Below are positions 53,399 to 61,659 of a DNA stretch of 64,000 nt, in pieces. The stretch is from the NCBI GenBank assembly GCA_963797535.1, contig CAWCPQ010000001.1, positions 496,001 to 560,000 on the forward strand. Reading direction: 5' to 3'. The translations under genes and the position numbers were made by a program. Source of the DNA: JAWWOL01 sp963797535 (lineage in GTDB: Bacteria > Actinomycetota > Actinomycetes > JAWWOL01). Position 1 is the stretch's first letter, and every line of letters starts with the position of its first letter. A model generated the notes under the pieces. It worked only from the letters and a program-made list of their open reading frames with translations. It did not search any database and was not told where the DNA came from.

Positions 53399-54468
53399 TC
53401 TCAGTCCTGTTCGCGGCGATGATTTCTCTCGCCGTCTGCATCATTGCCACGCCCGCGGCCATCAAGATCTTCACCAACGCCGGCTATGGCCAGCTGATCC
53501 GCGACGACGGGCCGACCACGCACCACACCAAGCGCGGCACCCCGACCATGGGTGGCACGGTCATCATCGCCGCCACGCTGCTCGGCTACCTGTGCGCCCA
53601 CCTGTTCGCGCTGCGCGGGTTCACGGCCTCGGGGCTGCTCGTTCTCGGCCTGATGACCGGCCTGGGTGCGGTGGGCTTCCTCGACGACTTCATCAAGATT
53701 CGCAAGAACCGCAGCCTCGGCCTGACCACGAGCTCCAAGCTGGTCGGGCAGCTGGTGGTCGGCGCGCTGTTCGCAGTGCTGGCCCTGCGGTTCAAGAACG
53801 GTCACGGTCTGTCGCCGGCCTCCGTCCACATCTCCTTCGTACGGGACGTGGGCTTCCTGGGCATCGGCATGACCGCGATCGGCTTCATCGTCTGGGCCGT
53901 GCTGATGATCGCCGCGACCTCCAACGGGGTGAACCTCACCGACGGCCTGGACGGTCTCGCCTCCGGCGTCGCCACGATGGTCTTCGGCGCCTACGTCATC
54001 ATCGCGTTCTGGCAGTTCGGCAACGGCTGCGTGCTGCCCGACCCGGTGCTGCACTGCTACCAGACCAGGGACCCGCTCGACCTGGCCATCGTCGCGGCTG
54101 CCGCCATGGGCGCCTGCTTCGGCTTCCTGTGGTGGAACTGCTCGCCGGCCAAGATCTTCATGGGCGACACCGGGTCGCTCGGCCTCGGTGGATGCCTTGC
54201 CGGACTGGCGATCGCGACCCGTACCGAGCTGCTGCTCGTCGTGCTCGGCGGACTGTTCGTCGTCGAGACGCTCTCGGTCGTGATCCAGGTCGGCTTCTTC
54301 AAGGCGACCCGCAAGCGGGTGTTCCGGATGGCGCCGATCCATCATCACTTCGAGCTGGCCGGGTGGGCCGAGAACACCGTCATCGTCCGGTTCTGGATCA
54401 TCGCCGGCCTTGCCGTTGCCCTCGGGCTCGGCATCTTCTACGCCGAGTTCATCTCGGGCAGCACCTAG
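53395..54468 (+). CDS. mraY: Phospho-MurNAc-pentapeptide transferase MraY
   Basis: This 357-residue intact polytopic enzyme makes lipid I. Motifs are HHTKRGTPTMGGT, GFLDDFIKI, GVNLTDGLDGLASG, KIFMGDTGSLGLGG and APIHHHFELAGW, all with catalytic Asp and His residues present. About ten membrane helices. ATG 53395 overlaps the murF stop. Confidence 0.97.
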   Translation: MISVLFAAMISLAVCIIATPAAIKIFTNAGYGQLIRDDGPTTHHTKRGTPTMGGTVIIAATLLGYLCAHLFALRGFTASGLLVLGLMTGLGAVGFLDDFIKIRKNRSLGLTTSSKLVGQLVVGALFAVLALRFKNGHGLSPASVHISFVRDVGFLGIGMTAIGFIVWAVLMIAATSNGVNLTDGLDGLASGVATMVFGAYVIIAFWQFGNGCVLPDPVLHCYQTRDPLDLAIVAAAAMGACFGFLWWNCSPAKIFMGDTGSLGLGGCLAGLAIATRTELLLVVLGGLFVVETLSVVIQVGFFKATRKRVFRMAPIHHHFELAGWAENTVIVRFWIIAGLAVALGLGIFYAEFISGST

Positions 54469-54470
54469 CC

Positions 54471-55863
54471 GTGGCGGGGTGGGAAGGCCGACACGTCGCC
54501 GTCGCCGGTCTCGGCGTCTCGGGTGCGGCCGCCGCCAGAGGCCTCGCAGGTCTCGGGGCTGACGTCGTCGGGGTCGACGCAAGCGGACGGCTGACTTCGC
54601 CGACCTCGAGGCAGCACGGGGTACGGGTTCCGGGTGGACCGGCGTAGCCGCGTTGCCCGAGGGCGTCGACCTGGTCGTCACGTCGCCCGGCTGGCGTCCC
54701 GACTCGCCGCTGCTGCTCGCCGCCGCAGCCGCCGGCGTACCCGTGTGGGGCGAGGTCGAGCTGGCCTGGCAGCTGCGCGCGCCGGACGCCGCGCCGTGGC
54801 TCGCCCTGACCGGTACCAACGGAAAGACGACCACCGTCGGGCATGCTCGACGCGATGCTGCGGGCGGCAGGGCACCGCAGCGTCGCCGCCGGCAACATCG
54901 GCACGCCGCTGGTCGAGGTCGTCGGCTCGGCCGACGTACGACGTGATCGCCGTCGAGCTGTCCAGCTTTCAGCTGCACTGGTCCTCGACGGTGACGCCGC
55001 TGGCGGCGGCGGTGCTCAACCTGGCGCCCGACCACCTCGACTGGCACGGTTCCCTGGACGGCTACGCGGCTGACAAGGCCAAGGTCTGGACGCCCTCGAC
55101 GGTGGCGATCGCCAACGCCGACGACCCCGCTGCCGTCGACCTGCTCGCCTCGCAGGAGCAGGCGGCGCGGCGGGTCACGTTCACACTCGAGTCGCCACGG
55201 CGTGGTCAGCTCGGCATCGTCGAGGACCTGCTCGTCGACCGTGCGTTCGTCGCTGATCCCGTCCACGGCAGCGGTTGAGCTGGCGACCCTCGACGACCTG
55301 CACCTGGCCGGTCCGCACAACGTGGCCAACGCCCTTGCCGCGGCGGCGCTGGCACGTGCGTTCGGGGTCGAGCCCGAGGCCGTACGCGACGGCCTGCGCC
55401 GTGTGCACCCGGGCGCTCATCGCAATGCCCTGGTGGCCACCATCGACGACGTGGCCTGGGTCGATGACAGCAAGGCGACCAACCCGCACGCGGCGGCCGC
55501 GTCGCTCGCCGCCTACCGGTCGGTGGTCTGGGTCGCCGGCGGTCTGCTGAAGGGCGCCGACGTCGACGATCTGGTGCGCGTCGCACGCGCGATCACCTGC
55601 GGGCAGCCGTGCTCATCGGCACCGATCGTGACCTTGTCCGCGAGGCTCTCGCGCGACACGCACCCGATGTCCCCGTTCATGAGGTCGAGGCGACGGACAC
55701 TGGGGCCATGACGACGGTCGTAGCGGTGGCGGCTGGGCTCGCCCAGCCCGGTGACACAGTGCTGCTTGCGCCTGCCGCAGCGTCGATGGACATGTTCCGC
55801 GACTATGCCGAGCGGGGCGACGTTTTCGCCGCGGCGGTGCGAGCTCTCGGGGCTGCCCGGTGA
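54471..55863 (+). CDS. murD: UDP-MurNAc-L-Ala:D-Glu ligase MurD, several frameshifts
   Basis: Pieces spell a full MurD: HVAVAGLGVSGAAAARGL, GVDLVVTSPGWRPDSPLL, ATP site LTGTNGKTTTVG, MLDAMLRAAGHRSVAAGNIG, VIAVELSSFQLHWS, LNLAPDHLDWHGS, GPHNVANALAAAALA and WVDDSKATNPHAAAASL, ending at 55863. Frame changes lie near 54588, 54841, 54933, 55265 and 55597. Every motif survives in the right order and the total (about 464 residues) is normal, so these are sequence errors rather than decay. GTG 54471 is 2 bp after mraY; the stop overlaps ftsW. Confidence 0.88.
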
Positions 55864-57137
55864 GCTCCGCCCCGGTCGAGGACGGTGCGCGGACCTCGGT
55901 GATGAACCGCCCGCTGACCTCCTACTACCTCGTGCTCGGCTGTACGGGGATCCTGCTCGCGCTCGGCCTGGTCATGGTGCTCTCGGCGTCCAGCCCCGCC
56001 GCGTACAAGGTCTCCGGCTCGAGCTTCGCCATCTTTGACCAGCAGGCGTTGTGGGTCGCCATCGGCATCCCGATCTTCTTCCTGGCCAGCCGGATGCCGG
56101 TCAGGTTCTACCGGCTGTTCCCGACCCCGTTGCTCCTGGTCGCTGTGGCACTGCTGATGCTCGTGCCGCGGCTCGGGCACGCGTCCAACGGCGCGGTCCG
56201 CTGGATCCCGGTCGGCCCGATCCACGTGCAGCCGAGCGAGATCGCCAAGTTCGCCCTCGTCCTGTGGGGCGCGGACCTGTTGGTGCGCAAGGGAAAGCTG
56301 CTCGGCGACTGGGTCCACCTGATGGTGCCGCTGGTGCCCGTCGTCGTGATCCTCGCGACCATGATCATCCTCGAGAAGGACATGGGAACGACCCTCGTCC
56401 TGGTGGCGATCGCCTTCGCCCTGCTCTGGTGCGTGGGGGCGCCGAGCCGGGTGCTGTGGCTGATCGGTGGTCTCGGCGCTCTGGGAGCGCTCGGCCTGGC
56501 CATGGCGGAGCCCTACCGCTGGAGCCGGGTCATCGCCTTCGTCCAGCCGTCCAGCTCGCCGACCGCCCACTGGCAGGCGCTGCAAGGGAAGTACGCGCTC
56601 GCGTCCGGCGGATGGTTCGGCGTCGGTCTGGGTGGCAGCCAGCAGAAGTGGGGCTACGTCCCGGAGTCCTTCACCGACTTCATCTTCTCCATCATCGGCG
56701 AGGAGCTCGGCCTGATCGGGGCGCTCGGCGTTGTCCTGCTCTTCGGCCTGCTCGCCTACGCCGGTCTGCGGGTGGCCCGTCGTTCGGCGGAGCCGTTCGC
56801 CCGCCTCGCCGCCGGCGGGGTCGTCGCATGGGTCCTGACGCAGGCTCTCGTGAACATGGGCGCCGTCACCGGCCTGCTGCCCATCACCGGGATCCCGCTG
56901 CCGCTGATCTCCTTCGGCGGCTCGGCTTTGCTGCCCACGCTCGCCGCGTTGGGCATGCTGGCATCGTTCGCTCGTCGGGAGCCCGGTGCTGCCGAGGCGC
57001 TTGCGGCCAGACCTCCGTTGCGGCAACGCTTCTCGCGCAAGAAGACACCCGTGCCGGCACCCCGCATGGCCGCCGCGGCGCGTGCTGCCAGCGCCGCACC
57101 CGACACGGTCCTTGAGACCACCACGGTCGGGCGTTGA
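55860..57137 (+). CDS. ftsW: Septal peptidoglycan glycosyltransferase FtsW
   Basis: This 425-residue SEDS-family protein has about ten membrane helices. Landmarks: VMVLSASSPAAY, GPIHVQPSEIAKFALVLW, ILEKDMGTTLVL and LPITGIPLPLISFGGSALL. SEDS proteins polymerise lipid II together with their class B PBP, here FtsI. GTG 55860 overlaps the corrected murD stop. Intact in one frame. Confidence 0.95.
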   Translation: MSSAPVEDGARTSVMNRPLTSYYLVLGCTGILLALGLVMVLSASSPAAYKVSGSSFAIFDQQALWVAIGIPIFFLASRMPVRFYRLFPTPLLLVAVALLMLVPRLGHASNGAVRWIPVGPIHVQPSEIAKFALVLWGADLLVRKGKLLGDWVHLMVPLVPVVVILATMIILEKDMGTTLVLVAIAFALLWCVGAPSRVLWLIGGLGALGALGLAMAEPYRWSRVIAFVQPSSSPTAHWQALQGKYALASGGWFGVGLGGSQQKWGYVPESFTDFIFSIIGEELGLIGALGVVLLFGLLAYAGLRVARRSAEPFARLAAGGVVAWVLTQALVNMGAVTGLLPITGIPLPLISFGGSALLPTLAALGMLASFARREPGAAEALAARPPLRQRFSRKKTPVPAPRMAAAARAASAAPDTVLETTTVGR

Positions 57138-57140
57138 CCG

Positions 57141-58235
57141 ATGCACGTCATCCTTGCCGGCGGCGGCACTGCCGGTCATGTCGAGCCCGCGCTAGCCACC
57201 GCTGACGCGCTGCGCCGGATCGACCCGTCCATCGGCATCACAGCTCTGGGCACGTCGACGGGGCTCGAGGCCCGGCTCGTGCCCGCCCGCGGCTACCGGC
57301 TCGCCGAGATCCCTCGGGTGCCGCTGCCCCGACGAGTCACCCCCCAGATCGTTGCCGTACCAGGGCGTCTGCTCGGTGCCGTGCACGCCGTCGAGCAGAT
57401 CATCGAGGACACCGAAGCAACCGTGGTCGTGGGTTTCGGCGGCTACGTGGCGATGCCTGCCTACCTCGCCGCCAAGCGCCGGCACATCCCGATCGTGGTC
57501 CACGAGGCCAACGCCCGGCCGGGTCTGGCCAACCGGATCGGTGCCCGGATGACCAAGAAGGTGGCGGTGAGCTTTCCGAGCACCTCGCTGCCACACGCCT
57601 TGCACATCGGCATCCCGCTGCGCTCGGCCGTCGCCAACCTGGATCGGGAGGCGTCGCGGACCGAGGCGCGGGCGAGCTTCGGGCTCGACGCCGACCGTCC
57701 GACCCTGCTGGTGACCGGTGGCTCGCAGGGGGCGCGACAGATCAACGACGCCGTCGTCGGGGCCGCGGCCGATCTCGCCGCTGCGGGGGTTCAGGTGCTG
57801 CACCACACCGGCGCCGGCCACATCGAGGCCGTGCAGTCGGCGCTGCCGCCGCCGGGAGGCGCTCCCTATGTGGCCCTCGGTTACGTTGACCACATGGAGC
57901 TGGCTTATGCGGCAGCAGATCTCGTGCTCTGCAGGGCCGGTGCCATGACCTGCGCCGAGCTCGCGGCTGTCGGGCTGCCCGCAGTTTACGTACCACTGCC
58001 GCACGGCAACGGCGAGCAGCAGCTCAACGCGATGCCGACGGTCGAAGCCGGCGGCGGGGTGATCGTGGCTGACGCCGAACTCGGCCCGCGGTCGGTTCGC
58101 GAGACCGTACTCCCACTGCTCACCGACCCGGATCGCTTGGCAGCCATGGGTTCCGCGGCCGCCGGCCTGGGGCGACGCGACGCCGACGTGCTGCTCGCGA
58201 AGCTGGTCATCGCGACCGCAGAGGAGTGGCTGTGA
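57141..58235 (+). CDS. murG: UDP-GlcNAc transferase MurG
   Basis: This 364-residue GT28 enzyme turns lipid I into lipid II at the inner face of the membrane. The motifs VILAGGGTAGHVEPALA, VVVGFGGYVAMPAYLAAK, VVHEANARPGLANRIG, LVTGGSQGARQIND and LVLCRAGAMTCAELAAVGLP are complete. It begins at ATG 57141, 3 bp after ftsW, and its stop overlaps the murC GTG. Confidence 0.96.
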   Translation: MHVILAGGGTAGHVEPALATADALRRIDPSIGITALGTSTGLEARLVPARGYRLAEIPRVPLPRRVTPQIVAVPGRLLGAVHAVEQIIEDTEATVVVGFGGYVAMPAYLAAKRRHIPIVVHEANARPGLANRIGARMTKKVAVSFPSTSLPHALHIGIPLRSAVANLDREASRTEARASFGLDADRPTLLVTGGSQGARQINDAVVGAAADLAAAGVQVLHHTGAGHIEAVQSALPPPGGAPYVALGYVDHMELAYAAADLVLCRAGAMTCAELAAVGLPAVYVPLPHGNGEQQLNAMPTVEAGGGVIVADAELGPRSVRETVLPLLTDPDRLAAMGSAAAGLGRRDADVLLAKLVIATAEEWL

Positions 58236-59653
58236 CGAGCGATCTCGGGCGGGTGCACTTCATCGGTATCGGTGGTGCCGGCATGAGCGGCATTGCCCGC
58301 ATCCTGTTGGCCCGCGGGGTTCAGGTGTCGGGCAGCGACGCCAAGGACTCGACCATGCTGGCGGCGTTGCGTGCATTGGGCGCACGCATCTACGTGGGCC
58401 ACGCAGCGGGCAACGTGCTGGAGGTCGACACGGTGGTCGTGTCCAGCGCCATCCGTCAGACCAACCCCGAGCTGGTCGAGGCCAGAGCACGGGGTCTCAG
58501 CGTGCTACCCAGGGCTGCGGCCCTCGCGGCCGTCATGGCTGGTCGCAGGGGGATCGCCGTCGCCGGGACCGCTGGCAAGACCACCACCACCTCGATGCTG
58601 ACCGTCGCGCTCCAGCACTGTGGCGTCGATCCGTCCTTCGCCATCGGCGGGGACCTCAACGAGCCCGGCTCCGGTGCCCACCACGGCAGCGGCGACTACT
58701 TCATCGCAGAGGCCGACGAGAGCGACGGCTCGTTCCTGCTCCTGTCGCCGTACGCTGCGGTCATCACCAACGTGGAGCCGGACCACCTCGATCACTACGC
58801 CGACGAGGCTGCGGTCGAGGCGGCGTTCGTCTCCTTCGCTGCGACCCTTGATCCGCAAGGGTTTCTGGTCAGCTGCGCCGACGACCCTGGTGCCCGCCGG
58901 GTGAGCGCTGCGGCTGCGGCCGACGGTGTCGAGGTCATCTCGTACGGGACGGCGACAGACGCCGACCTCCGGATCGCGCAGTTCCGCCTCGACGGTCACA
59001 CCAGCGAGGCCGAGATCATCCACCACGGCCGGCGGATGGGACTGTTGGCGCTGCAGGTGCCGGGGGACCACAACGTTCGCAACGCGGCTGCCACGCTCGC
59101 CGTCGGGCTGCGGCTGGGACTCCCGTTCGAGCAGCTGGCTGCCGGCCTGGCCGGGTTCCGCGGTGCCCGCCGCCGGTTCGAGCTGAAGGGGGTCGAGGGC
59201 GGGGTACGGGTGTACGACGACTACGCCCACCACCCGACCAAGGTCACCGCCGCGCTGCGAGCCGCCCGCGAGGTCGCCGGTGACGGCCGCCTGGTGGTCG
59301 CGTTCCAGCCACACCTGTTCAGCCGGACCGAGGCGTTTGCCCGCGAGTTCGGTCGGGCCCTGGCCATCGCCGACGAGGTGGTGGTCATGGACGTTTACGC
59401 CGCCCGCGAGGATCCCGTCCCCGGGGTCACGGGTGCTCTGGTCGCCGATGCGGTTCCGCTGCCCTACGCACAGGTGGCCTACCAGCCATCGTGGTCGGCG
59501 GTCGCCGCGGAGCTCGTCTCGCGCAGCGCGCCCGGCGACCTGGTGATGACGGTCGGAGCCGGTGACGTCACGCTGATTGGCCCGGAAGTGCTGTCCCTGT
59601 TGGCTTCTGAAGGCGCCGGCCGCCCAGCCCCGACCAGTGGAGGACAGCGATGA
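58232..59653 (+). CDS. murC: UDP-MurNAc:L-Ala ligase MurC
   Basis: This 473-residue Mur ligase has HFIGIGGAGMSGIARILL, the ATP site GTAGKTTTTSML, EADESDGSFLLL, ITNVEPDHLDHY and YDDYAHHPTKV. It adds L-Ala to UDP-MurNAc, the first peptide step. GTG 58232 is 5 bases after GAGGAG and overlaps the murG stop; a GTG at 58226 is less likely. The stop overlaps ftsQ. Confidence 0.96.
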   Translation: MTSDLGRVHFIGIGGAGMSGIARILLARGVQVSGSDAKDSTMLAALRALGARIYVGHAAGNVLEVDTVVVSSAIRQTNPELVEARARGLSVLPRAAALAAVMAGRRGIAVAGTAGKTTTTSMLTVALQHCGVDPSFAIGGDLNEPGSGAHHGSGDYFIAEADESDGSFLLLSPYAAVITNVEPDHLDHYADEAAVEAAFVSFAATLDPQGFLVSCADDPGARRVSAAAAADGVEVISYGTATDADLRIAQFRLDGHTSEAEIIHHGRRMGLLALQVPGDHNVRNAAATLAVGLRLGLPFEQLAAGLAGFRGARRRFELKGVEGGVRVYDDYAHHPTKVTAALRAAREVAGDGRLVVAFQPHLFSRTEAFAREFGRALAIADEVVVMDVYAAREDPVPGVTGALVADAVPLPYAQVAYQPSWSAVAAELVSRSAPGDLVMTVGAGDVTLIGPEVLSLLASEGAGRPAPTSGGQR

Positions 59654-60474
59654 GCCTGCATCTGCGCAACCGTCCGAGCACGGTGGGCAGCAACGCGTCC
59701 CTGCGTCCGTCCACCGAGCGCCGCTTCGCCCAGCGGGCCCGCCGGCGCAGGCTGCTGTCGCTGCGACCCCTGCTGATCGGCTTCGCGATCATCGCCGTGA
59801 TCGTGTTTCTCGGCTGGCTGGTCTTCGGCTCGGTCTTCCTGTCCGTGCAGAAGGTTGCGGTCAGCGGCGAGTCCCGGCTCAGCGCAGCCAGTGTGAAGAG
59901 GGCAGCGCAGGTCCCGGTGAACAAGCCGATGGTCCTGCTGGACGTGACCGCGATCCGGCACCGGGTCGAGGCGCTGCCGCAGGTCAGGAGCGTCACGGTC
60001 GAGCGGTCCTGGCCCAACACGGTGGACATCACCGTGGTCGAGCGCAAGCCGGCCGCCGTGGTGAAGCAGAGCGGCAAGCCGCTGGCGCTGATCGATCCCA
60101 CCGGTGTGCTGATCGCGAACGTCTCCGCAGTCCCGACCGGGATGTCGGTGCTAGCCCTGTCCTCACCCGGTCCCGGCGACCTCTCGACCAAGGCTGCGCT
60201 GGGAGTGGTCGTCGCACTGCCGGCAGCCCTGCGTGCCACCGTGACCGAGATCCAGGCGCCGACACCGGCGAGCGTGACCCTCAAGCTCGCGAGCGGGATC
60301 ACGGTGGTCTGGGGCGACGCGACCAACTCGCGGCGCAAGGCTCAGGCGCTCAAGGCCTTGCTGCACAGCCAGGCCCACCCGGCCCCCAACCTGGACTCGC
60401 ACGGTCGCCAGATCCCACCCAAGAAGGCGACCGTGTTCGACGTCAGCGACCCCACCGAGGTCACGGTGAGGTAG
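59650..60474 (+). CDS. ftsQ: Cell division protein FtsQ
   Basis: This 274-residue bitopic protein has a basic cytoplasmic N terminus (RRFAQRARRRRLLSL), a membrane helix (LLIGFAIIAVIVFLGWLVFG), a POTRA domain (VQKVAVSGESRLSAASVK, then RSVTVERSWPNTVDITVVER) and the FtsQ/DivIB C-terminal domain. It scaffolds FtsL/FtsI at the septum. In most actinobacteria ftsZ follows directly; here the next gene is a convergent MarR gene 5 bp away, so the dcw cluster ends here. Confidence 0.93.
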   Translation: MSLHLRNRPSTVGSNASLRPSTERRFAQRARRRRLLSLRPLLIGFAIIAVIVFLGWLVFGSVFLSVQKVAVSGESRLSAASVKRAAQVPVNKPMVLLDVTAIRHRVEALPQVRSVTVERSWPNTVDITVVERKPAAVVKQSGKPLALIDPTGVLIANVSAVPTGMSVLALSSPGPGDLSTKAALGVVVALPAALRATVTEIQAPTPASVTLKLASGITVVWGDATNSRRKAQALKALLHSQAHPAPNLDSHGRQIPPKKATVFDVSDPTEVTVR

Positions 60475-60479
60475 GCGCG

Positions 60480-60914
60480 TCACCGTTCCAGCAGGGCGAC
60501 CAGCGTGTCGACGCCCTTGGCCAGCGTCCGCTGCTCAGCCGGCGTGAGCTTGGCCGTGATGAGGTCGCTGAGCCACTCGACCCGCTGTTCCCGCTGGCGT
60601 ACCAACGCTCTTCGCCCGGCAGCGGTGAGATGCACCACCTGTTTGCGTCCGTCACTGGGATGCGCGCGGAGCACGACCATCCTCCGGTCGGCCAGCTGGC
60701 CGACCACCCGTGACGCCGACTGGTGCCGTACGGCCTGGGCCGCGGCCAGCTGGCTCGTCGTCATCGGCCCCTCGCGGTCCAGCCAGCCGAGGGCCGCCGC
60801 CTGGGGGACCGGCAGCGTGGCAGGGCCTCGTGTCTCGGCCCGTAGCTGGCGGGACAGCTGGCCAACGATGAGTCTGAGCTGCGCGGCAGTGTTCTCAACG
60901 TCAGTGGTCGTCAT
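60480..60914 (-). CDS. MarR-family transcriptional regulator
   Basis: This 144-residue winged-helix protein has VPQAAALGWLDREGPMTTSQLAAAQAVRHQSASRVVGQL as recognition region (about residues 36-74), the wing RMVVLRAHPSDGRKQVVHLT and C-terminal dimer helices. It is divergent from the metallo-beta-lactamase-fold gene, with paired ACAG/CTGT dyads between them, so it probably controls that gene and itself. Confidence 0.87.
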   Translation of the reverse strand: MTTTDVENTAAQLRLIVGQLSRQLRAETRGPATLPVPQAAALGWLDREGPMTTSQLAAAQAVRHQSASRVVGQLADRRMVVLRAHPSDGRKQVVHLTAAGRRALVRQREQRVEWLSDLITAKLTPAEQRTLAKGVDTLVALLER

Positions 60915-60937
60915 GGTGACGATCGTAGAGGATAAGT

Positions 60938-60972
60938 ACAGCGTCGCTGTGCATTTCCCACAGCGAAACTGT
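60938..60972. promoter_or_regulatory. Paired dyads, probable MarR operators
   Basis: ACAGCG-T-CGCTGT at 60938-60950 is a perfect palindrome. ACAG-CGAAA-CTGT at 60960-60972 is a related dyad. Their left ends are exactly 22 bp apart, two helical turns, in the 97-bp divergent region between the MarR and metallo-beta-lactamase-fold genes. Confidence 0.55.
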
Positions 60973-61011
60973 AGAGTTCGGGTTCATGCGCCCGCACACC
61001 AAGGAGTCACC

Positions 61012-61650
61012 ATGGACCTGACCCGACTCGGCCACGCCTGCATTCGCATCGTCACCTCGGACGGATTCACGGTGGTGGTCGATCCCGGCGCCTACAGCGA
61101 CCCGACCGCGCTGGTGGGGGCACAGGCTGTGTTCATCACGCACGAGCACGGCGACCACTTCCAGCGAGACGTCCTGCTCGAGGCGCTGGTCGCCAACCCC
61201 GCGCTGCGGGTCTGGACCAATCGGTCGGTCGCTGACCTGCTGGAGGCTCCGGCCGGGCGTGTCACCGTCGTCGGCAACGGGGACGCGGTCACCGTGGGCG
61301 GCCTGGACGTCCGGGTGTACGGCGAGTGGCACGCGCCAGTGCACGCGGACATCCCGATCGTCGCCAACGTCGGGTTCCTGCTGGGTGGCAGCGTGTTCCA
61401 TCCTGGCGACGCGTTCACCGTGCCCGGCGTGCGGGTCGACACGCTGCTGCTGCCGGTCCATGCTCCGTGGTCCAAGGCCGGCGAGGTCGTCGACTACATC
61501 AGGGAGGTGGCGCCGGTACGCGCCTATCCCGTCCACGACGCCCTGCTCAGCGACCTCGGCCGCGGCTCGATCGCCAACCTGCTGCGGATGACCAGCACCC
61601 CGTACGAGGCCGTCGCCCCCGACGGCAACCTGCCGCTCGGTCCGGCCTGA
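61012..61650 (+). CDS. Metallo-beta-lactamase-fold hydrolase (UlaG-like)
   Basis: This 212-residue protein has the short UlaG-like layout: LGHACIRI, VVDPGAYSDP, the zinc motif ITHEHGDHF, VANVGFLLGGSVFHPGD and a late VHDALLSDLG. Such enzymes hydrolyse diverse small substrates; this one is not assignable. ATG 61012 follows AAGGAG at 61001-61006. Likely controlled by the divergent MarR protein. Confidence 0.85.
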   Translation: MDLTRLGHACIRIVTSDGFTVVVDPGAYSDPTALVGAQAVFITHEHGDHFQRDVLLEALVANPALRVWTNRSVADLLEAPAGRVTVVGNGDAVTVGGLDVRVYGEWHAPVHADIPIVANVGFLLGGSVFHPGDAFTVPGVRVDTLLLPVHAPWSKAGEVVDYIREVAPVRAYPVHDALLSDLGRGSIANLLRMTSTPYEAVAPDGNLPLGPA

Positions 61651-61659
61651 CTGCTGCTG

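Noticed and set aside
53401..55329. 642-codon antisense frame over mraY and murD
   Set aside because: Antisense shadow of genuine mraY and murD motifs; its composition is rich in charged, low-information sequence.
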